From assembly GCA_965275915.1 (NCBI GenBank), contig CBDHYI010000007.1:434001-498000 (forward strand): 64,000 nt of DNA, written 5' to 3'. Of the stretch, positions 59,334-64,000 are shown piece after piece; positions within the stretch are counted from its first letter, which is position 1, and every line of letters starts with the position of its first letter. A model generated the notes under the pieces. It worked only from the letters and a program-made list of their open reading frames with translations. It was not told where the DNA came from and ran no database searches. The translations under genes and the position numbers were made by a program. This stretch comes from JBDWFY01 sp965275915. GTDB taxonomy: Bacteria > Pseudomonadota > Alphaproteobacteria > Rhizobiales > Stappiaceae.

Positions 59334-61043
59334 TTACTGCGTCGGATTGGTGGTTATGATTCCGACTATCAACGGTCCCCAAAGGGTCAGGAGAACATTT
59401 GCCACCGCATATGTGACTGTAAAGGTTACGACCGGCGTCGCATTCCCTGCCTTGTCAAGCAGCGCCGCAAATCCGGGGTTCGCACTGCGGCCGCCGGCAA
59501 CACAGGCCAGCGCTTCGATCGGGTTCCTGATCCGCAACACATAGTAGGAAAAATAAAATGTGATGATTTGCGGGATAATCGTGACACATACGCCGAGCAG
59601 GAAGAGCGTCATCCCCTGCTCCTGCAGCGTTTTCAGCACCTGCGGGCCGGCGGTTATTCCGACGATGCCGACGAAAACGGCCAGTCCGAAATCTCTGAGA
59701 AAGTTCGTCGCCCCGGTTGGAACCGCCGCAAATCTTGGATGAGTGCTTCTGAGCCAGCCGAACAGCAGGCCGGACAACAGGCAACCGCCTCCACTGCCGA
59801 CGGAAACGGGAATGCCCGCGATCTTGAACTGAACCAACCCCATCAGCAGGCCGACTGTCATGCCCAGGCCGAAAAATATGAAGTCCGTGACCGCAGCGGA
59901 GGATATACCGTATCCGATCGTTTTCTGAGCGCGATCGAGGTCCGTGGGGCTTCCGGTCAACAAGATCTCGTCGCCCCGGTGCAACTGCAGCCTGGGCAGC
60001 AGGGGGAGGTCCCGGCCCATGCGTCTGACACCGGTTAGAAAGACATCGCGAAACGACGTTCCGTTGGCCGCCCCGTGAATTGACTGCAGTTCCGCTCCGG
60101 CCAGATCCTTGTTGGTCAGGACAACATGCCGGTTTTCAAGGACCAGCCGGTAATTGTCAGGCGGCGCAACCTCGCCCCCCCAGGTGCCGGTTGTTTTTTC
60201 GATCTCGTCAATGCGGCCGGTCAGTGCCACGATATCGCCCGAAGCCAGCACGGTCGCTTCGTCACGCGGCAGTTCCATGCCATTCCTGAGAACCGCCTCA
60301 AGCGCAAAATCGGCGTGGCTGCCGTCCACCGCTTCGACAGTCTGACCGCTGACGGGACTGTGTTCGCCGATTGAAAAGAAGCGCGTTCCGACACGTTCCG
60401 CCGCATTGAACTGGCCTGGTTCCAGCGGCGCATTGCCGCCTGACATCGTACCGGCGAGCTTCAGCGCTTCGGCGCGGATATCCCATTTCATGACCCTGGG
60501 GAAAAACCAGGTCACCATAACAATCGGACCGAGCGAACCGAAGATGTAGCAGACTGCATATCCGACGGCGATATTGGTATCCATGACCTGTTTCAGGTCC
60601 TGGGAAACATCAAGGCGGGCGATTGTTTCACCGGCCGTTCCGATGATTGCGGATTGGGTGAGCCCACCCGCAGCCAGCCCGGCCGCCGTCCCCCGATCCA
60701 GATCGAAAATCCATGCGGCGCCAAGCACCGTTGCCAAACCGATGACACACATCAGGGTTGCGGAGATCAGCTGTGTCAGCGAGCGCAAACTCAGAGCGCG
60801 AAAAAACTGAGGCCCGCCCTGATAGCCAACCGCATAAATGAAAAGTGCGAAGAATATGCTTTTGATACCGGATTCAATCGTGACGCCGAGTTGGCCGATC
60901 ACAACACCGACCAGAAGTGTTCCGGCTATGCCGCCCAGAACGAATGTACCGACCTTGAACTTACCGACAAGATATCCCAGCGAAATCGTTATAAACAGGA
61001 TCACCAGCGGCGACTGCTCGGCAATCCAGTTAAAAAACGTCAT
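59334..61043 (-). CDS. aspT: Aspartate:alanine exchanger AspT family transporter
   Basis: A 569-residue AAE-family membrane protein: two blocks of hydrophobic helices (residues ~5-170 and ~380-569) around a cytosolic region with two TrkA_C-like domains (GEHSPVSGQTVEAVDGSH, LQLHRGDEILLTGSPTDLDRAQ). In lactobacilli AspT exchanges aspartate for alanine electrogenically and, with AspD, makes proton-motive force; this gene directly precedes aspD. Strong GGAGGTGATCC ribosome site. Confidence 0.88.
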   Translation of the reverse strand: MTFFNWIAEQSPLVILFITISLGYLVGKFKVGTFVLGGIAGTLLVGVVIGQLGVTIESGIKSIFFALFIYAVGYQGGPQFFRALSLRSLTQLISATLMCVIGLATVLGAAWIFDLDRGTAAGLAAGGLTQSAIIGTAGETIARLDVSQDLKQVMDTNIAVGYAVCYIFGSLGPIVMVTWFFPRVMKWDIRAEALKLAGTMSGGNAPLEPGQFNAAERVGTRFFSIGEHSPVSGQTVEAVDGSHADFALEAVLRNGMELPRDEATVLASGDIVALTGRIDEIEKTTGTWGGEVAPPDNYRLVLENRHVVLTNKDLAGAELQSIHGAANGTSFRDVFLTGVRRMGRDLPLLPRLQLHRGDEILLTGSPTDLDRAQKTIGYGISSAAVTDFIFFGLGMTVGLLMGLVQFKIAGIPVSVGSGGGCLLSGLLFGWLRSTHPRFAAVPTGATNFLRDFGLAVFVGIVGITAGPQVLKTLQEQGMTLFLLGVCVTIIPQIITFYFSYYVLRIRNPIEALACVAGGRSANPGFAALLDKAGNATPVVTFTVTYAVANVLLTLWGPLIVGIITTNPTQ

Positions 61044-61427
61044 GGATCACCTCCAAGATGAACCCATTAAGGAATACGGAGCGACCACTCTTCCGAGCAC
61101 GCTGTCACTAAAAACAACTTATCAGGAACGGTGTAACTCCCGTCACTGATTTTCGTCAATCCGCGCAGAGACGGCGAACTGACATTCTGCACCCCTTTTC
61201 CATCACACAGTCCCGTTAAAGCCGTGCCGACTTTGCAAACAAGACGCGCTTTGCTATAGGGGCGGCGAACAATGTGCACATTGGTACACAATAGTGTCTT
61301 TTCCGGCCGTTCTTTACTGGGCATCCCTCTTCCGGACTGGTATATCCCGGGCCAGAACAGTCAGACAGCATTGTAGCTGATGGCCACATCACATATCCGC
61401 GCGCATCCAAATACGAGGGTCGAACAC
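61044..61427. promoter_or_regulatory. Divergent regulatory region between aspT and icd with a 14-bp palindrome
   Basis: CAATGTGCACATTG at 61270-61283 is a perfect 14-base palindrome. TTGCAA (61228-61233) and TATAGG (61250-61255), 16 bases apart, form a candidate icd promoter just upstream of it, so the palindrome would lie near the start of the icd leader. No gene is seen in the 384 bases. Confidence 0.5.
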
Positions 61428-62642
61428 ATGGCGAAGATCAAGGTAGCCAATCCTGTCGTCGAACTTGACGGCGATGAAATGACACGCATCATCTGGCAGT
61501 TCATCAAGGACAAGCTGATCCATCCCTATCTTGATATCGATCTCAAATATTATGATCTGGGCATCGAGAAGCGGGATGAAACCGACGATCAGATCACCGT
61601 GGATGCGGCCAACGCCATCAGGGAATATGGCGTCGGCGTTAAATGCGCGACGATCACGCCGGACGAAGCCCGGGTCGAAGAGTTCAATCTCAAACGGATG
61701 TACCGCTCACCGAACGGCACGATCCGCAACATTCTGGGCGGCGTGATTTTCCGCGAACCGATCATCATGGACAATGTTCCCCGACTCGTGCCCGGTTGGA
61801 CCCAGCCGATCATTGTCGGCCGTCATGCGTTCGGCGACCAGTATCGCGCCACGGATTTCAAATTCCCGGGCAAGGGTAAACTGACAATCAAGTTCGTTGG
61901 CGATGACGGCCAGGAAATCGAACATGAAGTCTTCGACGCACCGGGCTCCGGCGTCGCCATGGCGATGTATAACCTTGACGACTCGATCAGGGATTTCGCC
62001 CGGGCCTCGATGAATTACGCGCTTCAGCGCGGCGTGCCCTGTTATCTTTCGACGAAAAACACAATCCTCAAGGCCTATGACGGACGGTTCAAGGATCTGT
62101 TCCAGGAAATCTTCGACACCGAATTCAAAGCGGCGTTTGAAGAAAAGAAAATCTGGTACGAGCATCGCCTGATCGACGATATGGTCGCTGCCGCTCTGAA
62201 ATGGTCAGGCGGGTATGTGTGGGCCTGCAAGAACTACGATGGCGATGTTCAGTCCGACATTGTTGCACAGGGCTTTGGTTCTCTCGGCCTGATGACCTCC
62301 GTGCTGATGACGCCGGACGGCAAGACCGTTGAGGCGGAAGCCGCGCACGGTACCGTGACGCGTCACTACCGTCAGCATCAGAAGGGCGAAGAAACCTCGA
62401 CCAACCCGATCGCCTCGATTTTCGCCTGGACCCGCGGTCTTGCCCATCGCGCCAAGCTTGATGGAAACACCGAGCTGGCGGACTTTGCGGCAACACTTGA
62501 AACAGTGTGCATCGACACCGTTCAGGGCGGCCAGATGACAAAAGACCTTGCCCTCCTGGTCGGCCCGGATCAGCCCTGGCTGACAACCAATCAGTTCCTC
62601 GATGCCATCGACACCAACCTGAAGGCTGCCATGGCTCAATAA
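61428..62642 (+). CDS. icd: NADP-dependent isocitrate dehydrogenase
   Basis: A 404-residue homodimeric (eukaryote-like) IDH: MAKIKVANPVVELDGDEMTR, KCATITPDEARVEEF, RSPNGTIRNILGGVIFREP, Tyr/Lys region, AAHGTVTRHYRQHQKGE and STNPIASIFAW. It makes 2-oxoglutarate and NADPH in the TCA cycle. ATG 61428 follows GAGG at 9 bases; an in-frame ATG at 61380 adds 16 non-conserved residues. Confidence 0.96.
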   Translation: MAKIKVANPVVELDGDEMTRIIWQFIKDKLIHPYLDIDLKYYDLGIEKRDETDDQITVDAANAIREYGVGVKCATITPDEARVEEFNLKRMYRSPNGTIRNILGGVIFREPIIMDNVPRLVPGWTQPIIVGRHAFGDQYRATDFKFPGKGKLTIKFVGDDGQEIEHEVFDAPGSGVAMAMYNLDDSIRDFARASMNYALQRGVPCYLSTKNTILKAYDGRFKDLFQEIFDTEFKAAFEEKKIWYEHRLIDDMVAAALKWSGGYVWACKNYDGDVQSDIVAQGFGSLGLMTSVLMTPDGKTVEAEAAHGTVTRHYRQHQKGEETSTNPIASIFAWTRGLAHRAKLDGNTELADFAATLETVCIDTVQGGQMTKDLALLVGPDQPWLTTNQFLDAIDTNLKAAMAQ

Positions 62643-63078
62643 CTCCTCATGGACGGCAAGCGAAGACCTTTCGGAGGTGCCTTTGAAGGGTCTTTGCGAA
62701 CCACATTGCCAGTACCGTCATTGACCGGAAAACGGTTCGGCTCTGTTGCATGAATTTTTCGGCCATAAACAATGTTATGGAACTTTATTCGCCTCCGCAC
62801 GAGCCCTTGAGCCACTGTCATTTCTATAATTTCATTCTTAATAACAGTCACTTAAATAGATATATTTAACGGCTTTTGTTCCAGGACAAGCCGGTTGCCG
62901 GTCAAATGTCAAAATTTGCCGGTCTCCCTGTGTTACGCTTTCAGAACCAACTCCAAAAGCAGCTCATGGGTGCTTGAACAGCGCGGATCAGCTCTGATAA
63001 TGTTCCGTAAGGGCTGGCAGACATCCGGTTGCAGGATTTAAGAAACGAGAAAACTCTTTAGGCATATACGAGGTAAGA
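62643..63078. other. 436-bp intergenic region with a possible IS end
   Basis: No gene seen. At 62739-62769 a stretch begins GGCTCTGTTGCATGAA, like the outer end of IS6/IS5-type terminal inverted repeats (GGCTCTGTTGCA), but no transposase or partner repeat is present. The remainder is AT-rich around 62820-62880. Confidence 0.35.
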
Positions 63079-63516
63079 ATGCACTTCCGGTCGGGTTTGT
63101 TTTTCGTTTTCTTTCTGATTCTGACCGGCAGTTTTTCTACCGTATCGGCTCAACAGGCCTACACGCCGCAGAGAGACTCCAGTGAGCGAAAAGCAATCCT
63201 GAATGCGCTCCGCCCGGCCATGGAAGCGAGACTGGGTAAACCCGTCGAGTTCGTGGTCAACTTCATGAATGCCTCGCGCGGCTGGGTGTTTCTCGGGGTG
63301 TCTCCGCAGCGGCCCGGCGGCGGTAAGATACGCCCTTCGGATACGGTATTTGCCGATCAACTGGACTATATGGACGGGCTGAACACGCTCGCCCTGCTGC
63401 GCTTCGACTATGGCCGCTGGAACCTGATCGATCATGTCGTCGGCCCAACCGACGCCTTCTGGCAGGGAGACCCGCTCTATCAGCGCATCCCACAGGAAAT
63501 TCTCACTTTGAGATGA
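63079..63516 (+). CDS. Exported protein of unknown function
   Basis: A 145-residue protein with a clear signal peptide (FRSGLFFVFFLILTGSFSTVSA, cleavage after VSA) and a compact domain (ILNALRPAMEARLGKPVEFVVNFMN, GWVFLGVSPQRPGG, LNTLALLRFDYGRWNLIDHVVGPTDAFW). The central part is seen in conserved hypothetical periplasmic proteins of proteobacteria. GAGGTAAG ribosome site. Its 3' end overlaps the convergent LysR gene by 14 bases. Confidence 0.75.
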   Translation: MHFRSGLFFVFFLILTGSFSTVSAQQAYTPQRDSSERKAILNALRPAMEARLGKPVEFVVNFMNASRGWVFLGVSPQRPGGGKIRPSDTVFADQLDYMDGLNTLALLRFDYGRWNLIDHVVGPTDAFWQGDPLYQRIPQEILTLR

Positions 63517-64000
63517 TCAGGCTGCTAGATGCAGTCAGCCGTCGTTTGGTTTCCTGAAAGCGTCGCTGATAGAGATCGCACACCGCGTCCTTGACCCCTT
63601 TGAGCTTTGAATGAAATCTAATCTGCTCGTGGAAACTCAGCCAGGATTCACGCTGTGAAATCGGTTTTACCGACAGTCTGACCAATCCCTCAAACTCGCC
63701 AATCCAGGCCGGCAGCAGGCCGATGGCACAACCGGATTTCAGAACACTGAGCAGCGCCATCGAACCGTTGACCGCATATTGCGGGGCGTTTCCGTTCAGG
63801 ATTTCCGCGAGACCGATTGAAGATGAAATCCGATCCCGGCCGCAGTAACCCGCCCACGGCAGACTTTGCCACTTCTCGCTGTCCCGCGCTTCCGGGTACC
63901 TGTCGCGGAAGGCCGGCGCCGCGTAGGCATGGACCTCAACGTCCCCCAGCTTCTGAGCAATCAGATGCGGATGGTTTGGCGGCCTGTTGCGGAGTGCAAA
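63503..64000 (-). CDS. LysR-family transcriptional regulator, C-terminal part (5' end outside window)
   Basis: The frame is open to the window edge: about 165 residues of a LysR substrate-binding domain (FALRNRPPNHPHLIAQKLGD, VEVHAYAAPAFRDRYPEA, YAVNGSMALLSVLKSGCAIGLLPAWIGE), lacking the DNA-binding end. The ATG at 63760 is internal. The pattern is that of regulators where the second domain ends in LKGVKDAVCDLYQRRF. Confidence 0.85.
   Translation of the reverse strand, partial: FALRNRPPNHPHLIAQKLGDVEVHAYAAPAFRDRYPEARDSEKWQSLPWAGYCGRDRISSSIGLAEILNGNAPQYAVNGSMALLSVLKSGCAIGLLPAWIGEFEGLVRLSVKPISQRESWLSFHEQIRFHSKLKGVKDAVCDLYQRRFQETKRRLTASSSLIISK

Noticed and set aside
1..64000. CRISPR array, prophage, toxin-antitoxin or defence island
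   Set aside because: No regularly spaced repeats, integrase, phage structural gene, restriction enzyme or paired small toxin/antitoxin frames were seen in any part of the window.

Overview
The window reads as chromosomal DNA of an alphaproteobacterium, most likely of the order Hyphomicrobiales (Rhizobiales) and perhaps a marine Stappiaceae-type genome. The evidence is a DUF6460-type small protein, the compact cysG-DUF2849-cysI-cysH-DUF934 sulfur operon with an APS-type CysH, TamA/TamB, paired PuuA paralogues, and a short repeat whose open frame carries MADQTAKSRKEGCEKR-like residues. The lineage is inference. Genes are dense and mostly in short operons. No rRNA, tRNA, CRISPR array or intact insertion sequence was found.

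Layout. 1-6.3 kb: the end of an AsmA-like protein, a DUF6460-like membrane protein, an eight-EF-hand exported protein, a compact ECF sigma / membrane anti-sigma candidate / CnrX-like periplasmic sensor operon, and an OmpR/EnvZ-type two-component pair. 6.7-17.9 kb: a polyamine module with putrescine ABC transporter PotFGHI, two gamma-glutamylputrescine synthetase paralogues, a GntR/FCD regulator, a class III aminotransferase and a PuuB-like oxidase. A perfect palindrome around TGTGATCACA lies before the regulator/puuA pair and recurs before the second puuA. 18.3-20.4 kb: a DGPF (YCII) protein, an ECF42-type sigma factor with TPR tail and a VOC-family protein; the DGPF and VOC genes share an identical-spacing promoter motif. 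20.5-23.7 kb: a PCMT-like methyltransferase, an aldehyde dehydrogenase and a NUDIX hydrolase. 23.8-28.8 kb: the assimilatory sulfate reduction operon. 29-38.2 kb: an SCP-x-type thiolase, then TamA and an oversized TamB (1951 aa) with an internal ~1 kb near-identical duplication.

38.6-52.1 kb is a galactoside utilisation region. An ABC sugar transporter (binding protein, two permeases, separate ATPase), GH36 alpha-galactosidase, GH42 beta-galactosidase, 2-dehydro-3-deoxygalactonokinase (DgoK), KDPGal aldolase (DgoA) and an SMP-30 lactonase are accompanied by LacI and IclR regulators. Together they suggest uptake of galactosides, intracellular hydrolysis and De Ley-Doudoroff oxidation of galactose; galactose dehydrogenase and galactonate dehydratase are not in the window. 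52.3-64 kb: rpsD, an RhlE-like helicase, murI, trmJ, a class III adenylate cyclase, an aspartate 4-decarboxylase / aspartate:alanine exchanger pair, icd, an exported hypothetical and a partial LysR regulator.

The most interesting points are the homogenised internal repeat in TamB, the ECF42 promoter pair, the shared palindromic operators of the polyamine cluster, the face-to-face promoters at the galactoside operon, the EF-hand/ECF/CnrX-like neighbourhood, and a small 328-bp inverted-repeat-bounded element with a second partial copy 26 kb away. None of these is clearly a new defence or mobile system.
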